Position numbers and translations under genes: made by a program. Positions 1-8,972 of a stretch of DNA of 64,000 bases are shown one piece after another; position 1 is the first letter of the stretch; every line of letters begins with the position of its first letter. Source of the stretch: Clavibacter sp. VKM Ac-2872 (GTDB lineage: Bacteria > Actinomycetota > Actinomycetes > Actinomycetales > Microbacteriaceae); NCBI RefSeq assembly GCF_015351105.1, contig NZ_JADKRR010000001.1, positions 372,001 through 436,000 of the forward strand, written 5' to 3'. The notes beneath the pieces were generated by a model that had not been told where the DNA came from, did not search any database, and saw only the letters and a list, made by a program, of their open reading frames with translations.

Positions 1-578
1 TCGTCCTGGCCGGTGATGACGAGCGTGGGCGTGGTGTCCGACGGGTAGGAACTCGGGATGTCGAAGGGCTCCACGGCGATCACGGCCTTGAGCGCGTGCC
101 GTGCCTGCGCGGCCCGGAGGACGCCGCCGCCGCCCATCGAGTAGCCGAGGACGGCGACGCGGGCGGCGTCGACCTCGCCCGACACGGCGCTGGATCCGGT
201 GAGGTAGTCGACCGCGGCGAGCGTCTCCTGCTCGCGCTGGCCGGGGAGGTCGAGGACCCCGTCCGTGTCGATGGTGAACGCGACGTAGCCCGCGGCCGCG
301 AGAGCCTCGCCGTACCAGCGCATGTCGGCGTGCGTGTCGCGGAAGCCGGGCGTGATGACGACGGCGCCGAGCGTCGTGCCGGCGGGTTCCTCGGGGGCGA
401 AGACCACGCCGCCGCCGAATCCGGAGACGTCGCTGCGCGCGACGTCGACCTCGTCGACGGTACCGGCGGCGTGGGCGGGAGCAGGCGTGGTGAAGGAGGT
501 CGCGATCACGAGGACGGCGGCCAGGGCGGCGACCACGGCGGTGAGCCGGGCGCGACGGACGGGGTTCGCGAAGGACAT
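1..578 (-). CDS. secreted alpha/beta hydrolase, cutinase/PET-hydrolase-like (3' end off window)
   Basis: Serine hydrolase of the dienelactone-hydrolase/cutinase-like group, probably exported to act on ester substrates outside the cell. The first ~37 residues form a Sec signal peptide (Arg-rich start, Ala/Val core, AHA cleavage site). A GYSMGGGG nucleophile elbow puts the catalytic Ser near residue 147, and an ITPGF segment near residue 75 sits where the oxyanion-hole loop lies. The 192 residues visible stop before the catalytic Asp and His, which would lie beyond position 1. Start is the ATG at 578. Family membership is well supported; polyester or cutin specificity is only inferred from resemblance. 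Confidence 0.82.
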   Translation of the reverse strand, partial: MSFANPVRRARLTAVVAALAAVLVIATSFTTPAPAHAAGTVDEVDVARSDVSGFGGGVVFAPEEPAGTTLGAVVITPGFRDTHADMRWYGEALAAAGYVAFTIDTDGVLDLPGQREQETLAAVDYLTGSSAVSGEVDAARVAVLGYSMGGGGVLRAAQARHALKAVIAVEPFDIPSSYPSDTTPTLVITGQD

Positions 579-737
579 GGGGCCTCGATGGGGTCGGATG
601 TCCGTGCGGCCTGCCCGACCGGATCGAGCAGCACGGTAGGGGGCTGCGGGCGGCAGGGGTGCGGATCCTCCTCAGGGCATGCCTCGGCGGCGTCAGCGCT
701 CGTGACCGGCGCCCGCGCGGCTGCTAGCCTCGCGGGC

Positions 738-1133
738 ATGACGCGTCGCCCGCTCCTCGCCGCCGCCTTCCTCGCCGCGGCGGCCCTCCTCGCGGGCTGC
801 ACGTCCGTCGTGGACGGCGGACCCGACCCGACGCCGGCCGCCGTAGAGGGCGAGCGAACCCCGGCGACGTCGACCACGGCACCCGACCCGGTCGTGCCGA
901 CCGACGGCGGCCCGCGCTCCCAGGCGCAGGGCGAGGTCAGCTCCGCGGTGGGCACGCTGACCTACTACGTACCCGCATCCGGCGACACGCTGACCGGCGT
1001 CGCCGCCCGCTTCGGCCTCTGCATCGCCGACCTGGAAGCGGCGAACGGGAACTCGGACATCACAGCCGGCGCGGAGATCGTCGTCGCCCGCACCACGGCA
1101 ACGCCCCTCGACGACCACGCCTGCCTCGGCTGA
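738..1133 (+). CDS. LysM-domain lipoprotein
   Basis: Small predicted lipoprotein of 131 aa. A signal peptide ends in the lipobox LLAGC (lipidated Cys 21), followed by a Pro/Thr-rich linker to about residue 70. One LysM domain (about residues 77-112, from YYVPASGDTL through a DLEAANGN-like end) should bind peptidoglycan or chitin-type N-acetylglucosamine polymers, so the protein is probably held at the membrane outer face touching the wall. The ATG at 738 is preceded by TAGCCT at 725-730 with a 7-nt gap, fitting a leaderless transcript; the reading frame stays open upstream without coding character. No catalytic domain is present. Confidence 0.85.
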   Translation: MTRRPLLAAAFLAAAALLAGCTSVVDGGPDPTPAAVEGERTPATSTTAPDPVVPTDGGPRSQAQGEVSSAVGTLTYYVPASGDTLTGVAARFGLCIADLEAANGNSDITAGAEIVVARTTATPLDDHACLG

Positions 1134-1224
1134 CGCGCGGCCGATCCGCCGCCCGCCACTGCGAGCCCCCTGACCGGATCCGCCCCACCCGGGACACCGC
1201 AGACCCATCGCCGTAGGCTGATGC

Positions 1225-3663
1225 ATGGCCTCCGACACCGCACCCCGCGACCCCGCCGCGCCCCTCTACCTCGACGTCGTCGACGGCTGGTGGCGCGCCG
1301 CCAACTACCTCTCCGTCGGCCAGATCTACCTGCTCGACGACCCGCTGCTCGAGCGCCCGCTCACGCGCGACGACATCAAGCCGCGCCTCCTCGGGCACTG
1401 GGGCACGACCCCGCTGCTGAACTTCGTCTACGCGCACCTGAACCGGGCGATCATCGAGCGCGACCTCGACATGATCTACATCGCCGGCCCCGGCCACGGC
1501 GGCCCGGGCATGGTCGCGAACGCCTACCTCGACGGCACCTACTCGGAGCTGTTCTCGGCGGCGACGCCCGACCGCGACGGGCTCCGGCACCTGTTCCGGC
1601 AGTTCTCGTTCCCCGGCGGCGTGCCGTCGCACGCGGCGCCGGAGACGCCCGGATCCATCAACGAGGGCGGCGAGCTCGGCTACTCGCTCGTGCACGCGTT
1701 CGGCGCCGCGCTCGACAACCCCGACCTCGTGGTCGCGTGCGTGATCGGCGACGGCGAGGCGGAGACCGCGACCCTCGCCTCCAGCTGGCACCTCGACAAG
1801 TTCCTCGACCCGGAGTCGGACGGTGCCGTGCTGCCGATCCTCAACCTCAACGGCTGGAAGATCGCGAACCCGACGGTGCTCGCCCGCATCCCGGAGGACG
1901 AGCTGCTCGCGCTCTTCACCGGTTACGGCTACTCCCCGCGGATCGTCTCGGGCGGCTTCGACGGCGAGGACGTCTTCGCCGTGCACGAGCGGTTCGCCCT
2001 GGCGCTCGCGGAGGCGCTCGACGACATCAGCCGGATCCAGCTGGCGGCCCGCACGGGCGGCAGCGAGGAGCGCCCGGCGTGGCCGATGCTGATCCTCCGC
2101 ACGCCCAAGGGCTGGACGGGACCGAAGGAGGTCGACGGGAAGCAGGTCGAGGGCACGTGGCGCGCGCACCAGGTGCCGCTCTCGGGCGTGCGCGACGACC
2201 CGGGCCACCTCCGCCAGCTCCAGGAGTGGCTCGAGAGCTACCGCCCGCACGAGCTCTTCGACCGCGACGGCCGCCTGACGCCCGCGCTCCAGCCGAACCG
2301 CCCCGAGGGCGACCGGCGGATGAGCGCGAACCCGCACGCGAACGGCGGCCTGCTCCGCCGCGACCTCCGGCTCCCGCCGCTCGAGGTCAACGCGATCGAC
2401 CTCAGCGACGGCCGCGGGGTCATCGCCGAGCCGACCCGCGTGCTCGGCGGCTGGCTGCGCGACGTGATCGCCCGCAACCCGCTCGACTTCCGGATCTTCG
2501 GCCCCGACGAGACCGCCAGCAACCGCCTCGACGACGTGTACGAGGTCACGGCCAAGGCCTGGCAGGGCGAGGTGCTGCCGGTCGACGAGCACCTGGCGCA
2601 CGAGGGCCGGGTCATCGAGATCCTCAACGAGAACATCACGCAGGGGCTGCTCGAGGCGTACCTGCTCACCGGGCGGCACGGGCTCTTCACGTCGTACGAG
2701 GCGTTCATCCACGTGGTCGACTCGATGTTCAACCAGTACGCGAAGTGGCTCGAGTCGAGCTCCAAGGTGGAGTGGCGGCGGCCGGTCGCGTCGTTCACGT
2801 ACCTGCTCTCCTCGCACGTGTGGCGCCAGGACCACAACGGCTTCTCGCACCAGGACCCGGGGTTCCTCGACCACGTCGTGAACAAGCGCGCCGAGATCGT
2901 GCGCGTGTACCTGCCGTTCGACGCGAACTCGCTGCTCGTGACGATGGACCACTGCCTCCGCGGCACCGACCTGATCAACGTCGTGATCGCCGGGAAGCAG
3001 CCGACCGCGAGCCTGCTGTCGCTCGAGGAGGCGCGGGCGCACGGGGCGCGCGGCGTGGGCGTGTGGGAGTGGGCGGGCACCGAGGTGCCGGGGCTCGAGC
3101 CCGACGTGGTGGTCGCGTGCGCGGGCGACATCCCGACGGTGGAGGCGATGGCGGCGGTGCAGATCCTCAAGCGGGAGATCCCGCAGCTGCGCGTGCGGTT
3201 CGTCAACGTGGTCGACCTGATGCGGCTGCAGGACTCCACGCAGCACCCGCACGGCCTCGACGACGGATCCTTCGACGCGCTCTTCACGCGCGACAAGCCC
3301 GTCGTCTTCGCGTTCCACGGCTACCCGTCGCTCATCCACCGCCTCACGTACAAGCGCCACAACCACGAGAACATGCACGTGCGCGGGTTCGTGGAGCAGG
3401 GCGGGACGACCACGCCGTTCGACATGCTGATGCTCAACGACCTCGACCGGTTCCGGCTCGTCATGGACGTGATCCGCCGCGTGCCGCACCTCGAGACCAC
3501 CTACGCGGGCCTCTCGCAGCGCATGGACGACGAGCGCATCGCGCACCGCGTCCACACGCGCGAGCACGGCGAGGACATGGCCGACGTGTCGGGCGCGGAG
3601 GGGCTGCCGTTCGCGGATCCGTCGCGGCAGACGGCGATCGACACCGGGGACGACAACGCCTAG
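1225..3663 (+). CDS. xfp: xylulose-5-phosphate/fructose-6-phosphate phosphoketolase
   Basis: Thiamine-diphosphate enzyme that splits xylulose 5-phosphate (and usually fructose 6-phosphate) with phosphate to acetyl phosphate plus a sugar phosphate, giving a cytosolic route to acetyl units. At 812 aa it is full family length. Visible signatures are GPGHGGPG (88-95), INEGGE (145-150), the ThDP-binding GDGEAE (about 174-179), LNENIT with the conserved Glu (about 467) and [13 protein letters not shown] (from about 535). The -10-like TAGGCT at 1214-1219 is only 5 nt before the ATG, so the mRNA is probably leaderless. It stands alone and ends at a hairpin shared with the convergent neighbour; no acetate kinase lies nearby. 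Confidence 0.95.
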   Translation: MASDTAPRDPAAPLYLDVVDGWWRAANYLSVGQIYLLDDPLLERPLTRDDIKPRLLGHWGTTPLLNFVYAHLNRAIIERDLDMIYIAGPGHGGPGMVANAYLDGTYSELFSAATPDRDGLRHLFRQFSFPGGVPSHAAPETPGSINEGGELGYSLVHAFGAALDNPDLVVACVIGDGEAETATLASSWHLDKFLDPESDGAVLPILNLNGWKIANPTVLARIPEDELLALFTGYGYSPRIVSGGFDGEDVFAVHERFALALAEALDDISRIQLAARTGGSEERPAWPMLILRTPKGWTGPKEVDGKQVEGTWRAHQVPLSGVRDDPGHLRQLQEWLESYRPHELFDRDGRLTPALQPNRPEGDRRMSANPHANGGLLRRDLRLPPLEVNAIDLSDGRGVIAEPTRVLGGWLRDVIARNPLDFRIFGPDETASNRLDDVYEVTAKAWQGEVLPVDEHLAHEGRVIEILNENITQGLLEAYLLTGRHGLFTSYEAFIHVVDSMFNQYAKWLESSSKVEWRRPVASFTYLLSSHVWRQDHNGFSHQDPGFLDHVVNKRAEIVRVYLPFDANSLLVTMDHCLRGTDLINVVIAGKQPTASLLSLEEARAHGARGVGVWEWAGTEVPGLEPDVVVACAGDIPTVEAMAAVQILKREIPQLRVRFVNVVDLMRLQDSTQHPHGLDDGSFDALFTRDKPVVFAFHGYPSLIHRLTYKRHNHENMHVRGFVEQGGTTTPFDMLMLNDLDRFRLVMDVIRRVPHLETTYAGLSQRMDDERIAHRVHTREHGEDMADVSGAEGLPFADPSRQTAIDTGDDNA

Positions 3664-3681
3664 CCGAGGTGCGCCGCGGGG

Positions 3682-3707
3682 CGCCCGACGTCAGCCGACG
3701 TCGGGCG
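3682..3707. terminator. bidirectional hairpin between convergent genes
   Basis: A perfect 11-bp inverted repeat, CGCCCGACGTC and GACGTCGGGCG, around a 4-nt loop. It sits between the stops of the phosphoketolase gene and the convergent secreted-protein gene. No T-tract follows, as is common in high-GC actinobacteria. Confidence 0.7.
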
Positions 3708-3713
3708 ACCGCG

Positions 3714-4463
3714 TCACGGGGCCGGCGCGAGCGTCGCGTCGACGCCCGTGACCACCTGGCCCCACCGCGAGACGGCGATGCGCGTGGCGAGGGCGCGCTG
3801 CGTGCGGTCGCCGGACCACTCGGGGAGGTAGGCGCGCGGATCCGACGACGGCGTGCCGAAGCGCACCACGTAGAAGCCGGGCTCCAGGTTGCCGAGCGCG
3901 TAGCGGCCGGACGCGTCCGTGAAGCCGGACGCCTCGAGGCGCCCGTCGCCGGTGGCGCGCAGCACGTCGACGGGAGCGGCCGCGGCGGGCGCCCCGCCGG
4001 GCAGCGTGACGGTGCCGCCGATGCCCGCGGGGGTGCGGAGCACGATGTCGACGCGGGTCGCGCGGCCGGCGGGCGCGGTGAAGAAGCGCGCGTCCCGCCA
4101 CTCGTTGACCTGCCCGAGGTACTGGGACGCGGGCTGGCCGCCGACCGTGACCCAGGCGCGCAGCGTGTAGCGGGTGGCGCGCATCCCGTCGAAGCGGAAC
4201 GCGCCGTCGACGATGTCGACGCTGTCGCCGAACGGGATGTCGGCGAGCTCGAGGGAGACCTCGCCCGTGCGGACGAGGTTCCGGGGATCCACGCGGTCGA
4301 GGTAGACGCGGCCGACGACGGTGGCGGTGGTGGCGCTGTCGGCGGCACCGGCGGCGGCTGCGGTGGGATCCGCGGACGCGGGGGAGGCGGGGCCGGCCTG
4401 AGCTGCGGCGATCAGGGCCAGGGCGATGAGGCCGACGAGACCGCGTCGGCGGACGGATGGCAT
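3714..4463 (-). CDS. secreted carboxypeptidase-regulatory-like protein, short paralog
   Basis: A 249-aa exported protein of unknown role, the smallest of three tandem paralogs. A Sec signal peptide (Arg-rich start, Leu/Ala core, PASA cleavage region, about residues 1-31) precedes a beta-sandwich-like region that begins ATVVGRVYLDRVDPRNL and resembles SpaA/carboxypeptidase-regulatory repeats (GTVTLPGG, GRYALGNLEPG). It matches the C-terminal module of the two upstream paralogs but has none of their Ig-like repeats. There is no LPXTG or C-terminal membrane helix, so it is probably released or held non-covalently. An inverted repeat at 4481-4500 lies just upstream of the ATG. Confidence 0.75.
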   Translation of the reverse strand: MPSVRRRGLVGLIALALIAAAQAGPASPASADPTAAAAGAADSATTATVVGRVYLDRVDPRNLVRTGEVSLELADIPFGDSVDIVDGAFRFDGMRATRYTLRAWVTVGGQPASQYLGQVNEWRDARFFTAPAGRATRVDIVLRTPAGIGGTVTLPGGAPAAAAPVDVLRATGDGRLEASGFTDASGRYALGNLEPGFYVVRFGTPSSDPRAYLPEWSGDRTQRALATRIAVSRWGQVVTGVDATLAPAP

Positions 4464-4480
4464 GGGCGCTCCGATGCTCG

Positions 4481-4500
4481 GACCGGCGCGGTTGCCGGTC
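4481..4500. repeat. inverted repeat in leader of 3714-4463 gene
   Basis: GACCGGC and GCCGGTC are perfect 7-bp arms around 6 nt, lying 18-37 nt before the start codon at 4463. A comparable inverted repeat occupies the same place before each of the two related genes (6373-6393 and 8812-8825). It may be an operator or a 5' hairpin. Confidence 0.4.
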
Positions 4501-4555
4501 GGGAGACCGGTCTACTCCTCCGCCGCGCCGAGGTCACGACCCCCGATGGGGGCGG

Positions 4556-6358
4556 TCAGCGCGCGGTCGGTGCGGCGCGGGAGGCCCCGGCCGCCGGATC
4601 CCGCGCGAGCTGCACGTAGATCGCCGGCAGCTGCGTGTCGAGCGCCGCCGTGTAGCGCGTCGCGGTGGCGAGGCTGCCCGTGCCTCCCGCCCACCGCGGG
4701 AGCTGCCGCGGGGTCTCGCCGGCCGCGGCGACGTACACGACGTACTCGCCGGGCGTGATCCCGTTGATGCTGAAGCGGCCGTACTGGTCGACGAACGCGA
4801 CGCGGCCGGTGGTCGGGGCGACGCCCTCCACGGCCGCGGCCACGGGGACGAAGCGCACGGACGCCGCGGGGGTCCCCACCCCGTCTGACCGGTAGATCTG
4901 GCCCTTCGCGCTCGCGCCGCGGTTGAGCTCCACGTCGATCCCGGTGAGCGCCGTGCCCCACTGCGCGACCGTCACCGGCGTCGCGCTCTCCCTGTCGTAG
5001 GCGTCCGAGTACCACTCGCCGATGATGCCGCGGGAGTCGCCGACGGGCGTCCCGACCTTGATCAGGTAGTCGCCGGGCTCCGCGCTCGAGAGGGTGTACC
5101 CGCCCTGCGCGTCCGTCGTCGTGGAGTCGAGGAGCTGGCCGTCGTACGTGCGGTAGCCGGCGACGGAGAGCCCCTTCGCGGGGACCCCGCCCGTGGTCGT
5201 GACCGTGCCCTGGATGGTGGCGTACCGCTTGAGGACCACGTCCACGCGGACGGTCCCGTCGGCCTGCACCGCGAACGTCTGCGCCTGCTTCACGTCGTTC
5301 GTCTGCCCGTAGTACTGGTAGAGGTACCTCCCGCCGACGTTGAAGAAGGCGTGCAGCCGGTACTCGCCCGGGCGCACGCCCGAGAAGGAGAACGCGCCGC
5401 CGACGACGCCGGAGACGAGGCCGTCGCTGAACTCGTAGGGCGCGGGCTCGAGGTAGATCTCGCCGGAGGACACGAGGTTCGCCGGATCCACGGAGTCGAG
5501 GTAGATGTTGCCGACCACCGTCCCGGTCGAGGGCTGCTCGGGGAGGTCGACGCCGGCGGCCGCGACCGGGGGCGTGGGCGCGCTGGTGCGGGTGGTCGGC
5601 GTGATGCCGGGGGCGCTGCCGGTGACCGTCGCGGTGATCCGCTTCCCGGCGTCCGCGTCGACGGGCGTGTACGAGATGGCCGTCGCGCCCGCGACGGCCA
5701 CGCCGTCCACGGCCCAGGCGTAGGCGAAGGAGGTCGGGCGCGGGGTCCACACGCCCGCGACGGCGCGCAGCGGGCGGCCGACCTGCACGTCGCCGGTGAT
5801 CACCGGGACGGCGGCCTCCGTGAAGGGGACCGTGGCGACGGGACGCGTGGGGTCGGGCGTGGGCTCCGCGGTCGGTGCCGGGGTCGGGTCCGGCGTCGGG
5901 GTCGTGGGTGCGGGCGTCGGTGCGGGCGGCGTCGGCGTCGTGGTGGCGGGCGCGACGGCGGCGGTCGGGCCGCTCGAGCGCGCGAGGGACGCGTACCCGC
6001 CCCGGCGCGCGGTGACGGTGAGGTCGATGCGCGCGCCGGCGTCCGCGGCGGTCAGCTGCAGCGTGGATCCGGTCGCGCCCGCGATGGCGACGCCGTCGCG
6101 CCACCAGCGGTAGCCGAAGGTCGTCGGCGTCGGCGCCCAGTCGCCCGTGACCGCGGTGAGCGTGGAGCCCACGCGGAGGGTGCCGGCGACGGTCGGCTTC
6201 GGCGACGCGGTGAAGGCCGGCACGGCGCGGGACGTGCTCGCGGCGGTGCCGGCGGGCGCGTCGGCGGCCGTGGCGGATCCGGCGATGCCCGCCTGCGCGG
6301 ACAGGACGAGCGAGAGCGACAGCAGCCCGATCAGGGCGCGTCGACGTGGTGCGTGCAT
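4556..6358 (-). CDS. secreted Ig-like and carboxypeptidase-regulatory repeat protein (2 Ig-like repeats)
   Basis: A 600-aa exported surface or extracellular protein, function unknown. A signal peptide (about 1-32, SATAA) is followed by one bacterial Ig-like repeat (about 51-135; GYRWWRDGVAIAGAT, then a DxG-rITVTV type strand), a Pro/Thr linker (about 136-175), and a second Ig-like repeat (about 176-265; FAYAWAVDGVAVAGAT). The shared C-terminal module (about 280-600) begins TGTVVGNIYLDSVDPANL and contains YQYYGQTNDVKQAQTF and VLKRYATIQGTVT. No wall-anchor signal is seen. It lies between its two paralogs on the same strand with its own leader, so each is probably transcribed separately. Confidence 0.78.
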   Translation of the reverse strand: MHAPRRRALIGLLSLSLVLSAQAGIAGSATAADAPAGTAASTSRAVPAFTASPKPTVAGTLRVGSTLTAVTGDWAPTPTTFGYRWWRDGVAIAGATGSTLQLTAADAGARIDLTVTARRGGYASLARSSGPTAAVAPATTTPTPPAPTPAPTTPTPDPTPAPTAEPTPDPTRPVATVPFTEAAVPVITGDVQVGRPLRAVAGVWTPRPTSFAYAWAVDGVAVAGATAISYTPVDADAGKRITATVTGSAPGITPTTRTSAPTPPVAAAGVDLPEQPSTGTVVGNIYLDSVDPANLVSSGEIYLEPAPYEFSDGLVSGVVGGAFSFSGVRPGEYRLHAFFNVGGRYLYQYYGQTNDVKQAQTFAVQADGTVRVDVVLKRYATIQGTVTTTGGVPAKGLSVAGYRTYDGQLLDSTTTDAQGGYTLSSAEPGDYLIKVGTPVGDSRGIIGEWYSDAYDRESATPVTVAQWGTALTGIDVELNRGASAKGQIYRSDGVGTPAASVRFVPVAAAVEGVAPTTGRVAFVDQYGRFSINGITPGEYVVYVAAAGETPRQLPRWAGGTGSLATATRYTAALDTQLPAIYVQLARDPAAGASRAAPTAR

Positions 6359-6372
6359 GGATCCCCCGGTCC

Positions 6373-6393
6373 GGCACCGCGGACTGCGGTGCC
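6373..6393. repeat. inverted repeat in leader of 4556-6358 gene
   Basis: GGCACCGC and GCGGTGCC, perfect 8-bp arms around GGACT, lie 15-35 nt before the start codon at 6358. It is equivalent in position to the repeats at 4481-4500 and 8812-8825. Confidence 0.4.
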
Positions 6394-6465
6394 CGCTGCA
6401 TGCCTACCGCGCGGAACCACCGGCTGTCGACGTGTCGCGCGGAACGGGGGCGCGACCGACCGCGC

Positions 6466-6511
6466 ACGACGACGCCGCCACGACCCGGTGGGGTCGCGGC
6501 GGCGTCGTCGT
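6466..6511 (-). terminator. long hairpin after the 6529-8793 gene
   Basis: Two 21-nt arms, identical as an inverted repeat except for one mismatch, flank a 4-nt loop (GGTG) just past the stop codon at 6529. This should end transcription of the long paralog before the next gene's leader. Confidence 0.75.
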
Positions 6512-6528
6512 CGGTCGTGCTCGTGCGG

Positions 6529-8793
6529 CTAGCGGACGACCGACGCCCCGGTCGGGGCGACGGCCGGGGCGGAGCGGATCGCGAGCGGCACGTCCTTCCC
6601 CGCGGGCACGACCAGCTCCGAGCGGTCGGCGCCGGTCCCGCCGTCCCACCAGCGGGACGACGGTACGTAGTCGCGGAAGTACGTCACCTGCACGCGGTAG
6701 GTGCCGGCGGGCACCGAGTCGAGGAACGCGTCCATGTCCGGGAAGACGAACGTGGTCCTCTTCGCGGTGCCGCCCTGGAACAGGGTGACCTGGGCGTGGT
6801 CGGCCCAGCCGGCCGCCGGCGTGCCCGAGATCGTGGCGGTCACCGAGGAGCTGACGACGAAGCGCGCGTCGACGGAGGGGAGGTCGGCGCGTCGCGTCGC
6901 GGTGTAGACCGTCGCCGAGGCGAGCGATCCGCTGCCGCCCAGCCACTGGGAGGCGTACGAGGGAGCCTCGGAGCGGTCGGCCGCGACGAACACGTAGTAG
7001 CGGCCGGGCAGGATCCCGGTGGAGAGGAACCGGCCGGTCGCGTCGGTCGCCGCGCCGCCCCCCGACCGCGGGTCGGCGCCGAGCAGGGCCGCCGCCTCGG
7101 GGACGACGTAGACGCGCGCGCCCGCGTACGGCGATCCGTCCGGTGCGCGGACGATGCCGGAGAGCCGGGACCCGGCGTCGAGCGTCGGGTCGACTCCCGT
7201 CACGGACTGGCCCCAGCCGACCGTGAAGCGCGTGGCCGCGTTGCGGTCGTCGGTGTCGCTGTACCACTCGCCGATGACGCCGTCCGGGTTCGTGAACGGG
7301 GCGGTGAAGTGCACCTCGTACTGGCCGGGCGTGAGCCCGCGGGCGACGAAGCGACCGGACGCATCCGTGGTCGCGCCGGAGACCTCGCCTCCGCGCACCT
7401 GGAAGACCTCGACCTGGGATCCGACCGCCGGGCTGCCGTCGGCCAGGGTCGCGGTGCCGCTGATGGTCGCGTAGCGCTTGAGCACGACGTCGAGCCGCAC
7501 GGTGCCGTCGGCCTGCACGGTGAAGGTGCGGCCGTCCGTGACGCCGTCCGCCTCGCCGTAGTACTGGTACAGGCGCTGCCCGCCGACCGTGACGTCCACG
7601 GCCAGCCGGTAGTCACCCGGCAGGAGGCCCTCGGCGCGGAAGGCGCCGTCGACGATGGGCGACGACGTGGCCTCGGCCGCTCCGACGCGGAACGGGGTGA
7701 CCTCGCCGGAGGGGATCAGGTTGCCGGGGGCGACGGAGTCGAGGTACACGCGGCCGACGATCGTGCCGGTCGCCGGCACGGGCGGCGGGGTGGTGGCGGC
7801 GACGACCGCGGCCGTGCGGGCGCTCGTCCGGGCCGCCGGGTTGTAGCCGGCCGCGCTGCCGGTGACCGTGACGGTGATGCGCTTGCCGATGTCCGCGGCC
7901 ACGGGCGTGTAGTACTCGCCCGTGGCGTTGGAGATCGCCTTGTCGTCGGCGAACCAGCGGAACTCGAAGGTCGGGTCGGGGCTCCAGGCGTTCGGCACGG
8001 CGCGCAGCGCGGAACCGACGACGGCCGAACCGGTGATGGTGGGGACGGCCGTGGTGAGCGTGCCGCGGCCCACGGTGGCCGGCGTCGGCGCGCTCATGCG
8101 CACGGTGGTCGCGTAGCCGTCGCGGTACCCCGCGACCGACACCGACAGGGCGCGACCGAGGTCGGAGTAGGTCGGCGTGTAGGTGGACGCGGTGGCGCCG
8201 AAGATCGGCTTGTCGCCGACGAACCACTGGTAGGCGAAGCGCGGCGACGGGGACCAGGTCCCGGGGACGGCGGTCAGCGGGCTGCCGATGGTCGCGGTGC
8301 CGGTGATGGTCGGGACGGGCGCCGCGGTGAACGGCTGCGCGGCGGGGGCGGCCGTCACGGTCGCGGTCGGGCCGCTCGAGCGGGCGAGCGACGTGTAGCC
8401 GCTCTTCGCGGCGGTGACGGTGACGGTGATCCGCTTCCCCTGGTCGGCGGCGACCGGCACGTATCGGGCCTCGGTCGCGCCCGAGATCGCCACCCCGTCG
8501 CGCCACCAGCGGTAGGAGAAGGAGTCGGGCGCGGGGGTCCACGTGCCGGTGACCGTGGTGAGCGCCGAGCCCACCTGCGCGGTGCCGGTGATCGTGGGAC
8601 GCGGCGACGCCGTGAAGGCGGCGGCGGCCTGCACGGCGGCGGGAGCGGATCCGCGTGCCGCGTCGGGGGACGCGGATGCGGCGGGCGTGGGCGCGTCGGC
8701 GGCGGATGCGCCGGAGGCGATCCCCACCTGCGCGGAGGCGACGAGCGCCAACGAGACGAGGCCGACGACGGCCCGACGACGTGCAGATGACAT
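6529..8793 (-). CDS. secreted Ig-like and carboxypeptidase-regulatory repeat protein (3 Ig-like repeats)
   Basis: The largest of the three tandem paralogs, 754 aa from the ATG at 8793, which begins a typical Sec signal (MSSARRRAVV, Leu/Ala core, ASAAD; about 1-32). Three Ig-like repeats follow (about 62-145, 152-235 and 241-325), each with a pattern like PTITG, G-x-L-T-x-V, Y-R/Q-W and GAT. The C-terminal module (about 330-754) starts TGTIVGRVYLDSVAPGNL, has YQYYGEADGVTDGRTF, and adds an extra 100-residue end not found in the others. No sorting signal. The frame is open another 63 codons upstream, but that extension has no signal peptide and is not used here. Role (adhesion or surface coat) is inference. 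Confidence 0.78.
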   Translation of the reverse strand: MSSARRRAVVGLVSLALVASAQVGIASGASAADAPTPAASASPDAARGSAPAAVQAAAAFTASPRPTITGTAQVGSALTTVTGTWTPAPDSFSYRWWRDGVAISGATEARYVPVAADQGKRITVTVTAAKSGYTSLARSSGPTATVTAAPAAQPFTAAPVPTITGTATIGSPLTAVPGTWSPSPRFAYQWFVGDKPIFGATASTYTPTYSDLGRALSVSVAGYRDGYATTVRMSAPTPATVGRGTLTTAVPTITGSAVVGSALRAVPNAWSPDPTFEFRWFADDKAISNATGEYYTPVAADIGKRITVTVTGSAAGYNPAARTSARTAAVVAATTPPPVPATGTIVGRVYLDSVAPGNLIPSGEVTPFRVGAAEATSSPIVDGAFRAEGLLPGDYRLAVDVTVGGQRLYQYYGEADGVTDGRTFTVQADGTVRLDVVLKRYATISGTATLADGSPAVGSQVEVFQVRGGEVSGATTDASGRFVARGLTPGQYEVHFTAPFTNPDGVIGEWYSDTDDRNAATRFTVGWGQSVTGVDPTLDAGSRLSGIVRAPDGSPYAGARVYVVPEAAALLGADPRSGGGAATDATGRFLSTGILPGRYYVFVAADRSEAPSYASQWLGGSGSLASATVYTATRRADLPSVDARFVVSSSVTATISGTPAAGWADHAQVTLFQGGTAKRTTFVFPDMDAFLDSVPAGTYRVQVTYFRDYVPSSRWWDGGTGADRSELVVPAGKDVPLAIRSAPAVAPTGASVVR

Positions 8794-8811
8794 GACTCTC
8801 CTGGATCCCGA

Positions 8812-8825
8812 CCGCGTCCGCGCGG
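8812..8825. repeat. inverted repeat in leader of 6529-8793 gene
   Basis: CCGCG-TCCG-CGCGG, a short perfect inverted repeat, lies 19-32 nt before the start codon at 8793. It is the weakest of the three equivalent leader repeats in this paralog cluster. Confidence 0.3.
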
Positions 8826-8972
8826 CCTTCCCTAGTCCTATCGCGCGCTCGCCCTCCGGCGCCGTACCCAGTTCGGGCCGCGGCCGGACCGCGGGGGTCT
8901 CCCGTACCGTGGGAGCGCCGCCCGACGGGCGGCCGCATCCGCACCGACCCGCACCCGCCCCGGAGGCTCCGC

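Noticed and set aside
1060-3567. An 835-codon frame on the minus strand opposite phosphoketolase
   Set aside because: Opposite-frame shadow typical of high GC; composition is Arg/Val/Glu/His-rich with no motifs, while the plus strand codes an intact enzyme.
4540-4552. CCCCC-GAT-GGGGG hairpin as terminator
   Set aside because: Only five pairs and lying before the stop of the 4556-6358 gene's neighbour region; too weak to call.
3714-8793. LPXTG or LAXTG anchor in the three Ig-like/regulatory-repeat proteins
   Set aside because: Their C-termini end in Ala/Pro/Thr stretches with no sorting motif, hydrophobic helix or basic tail.
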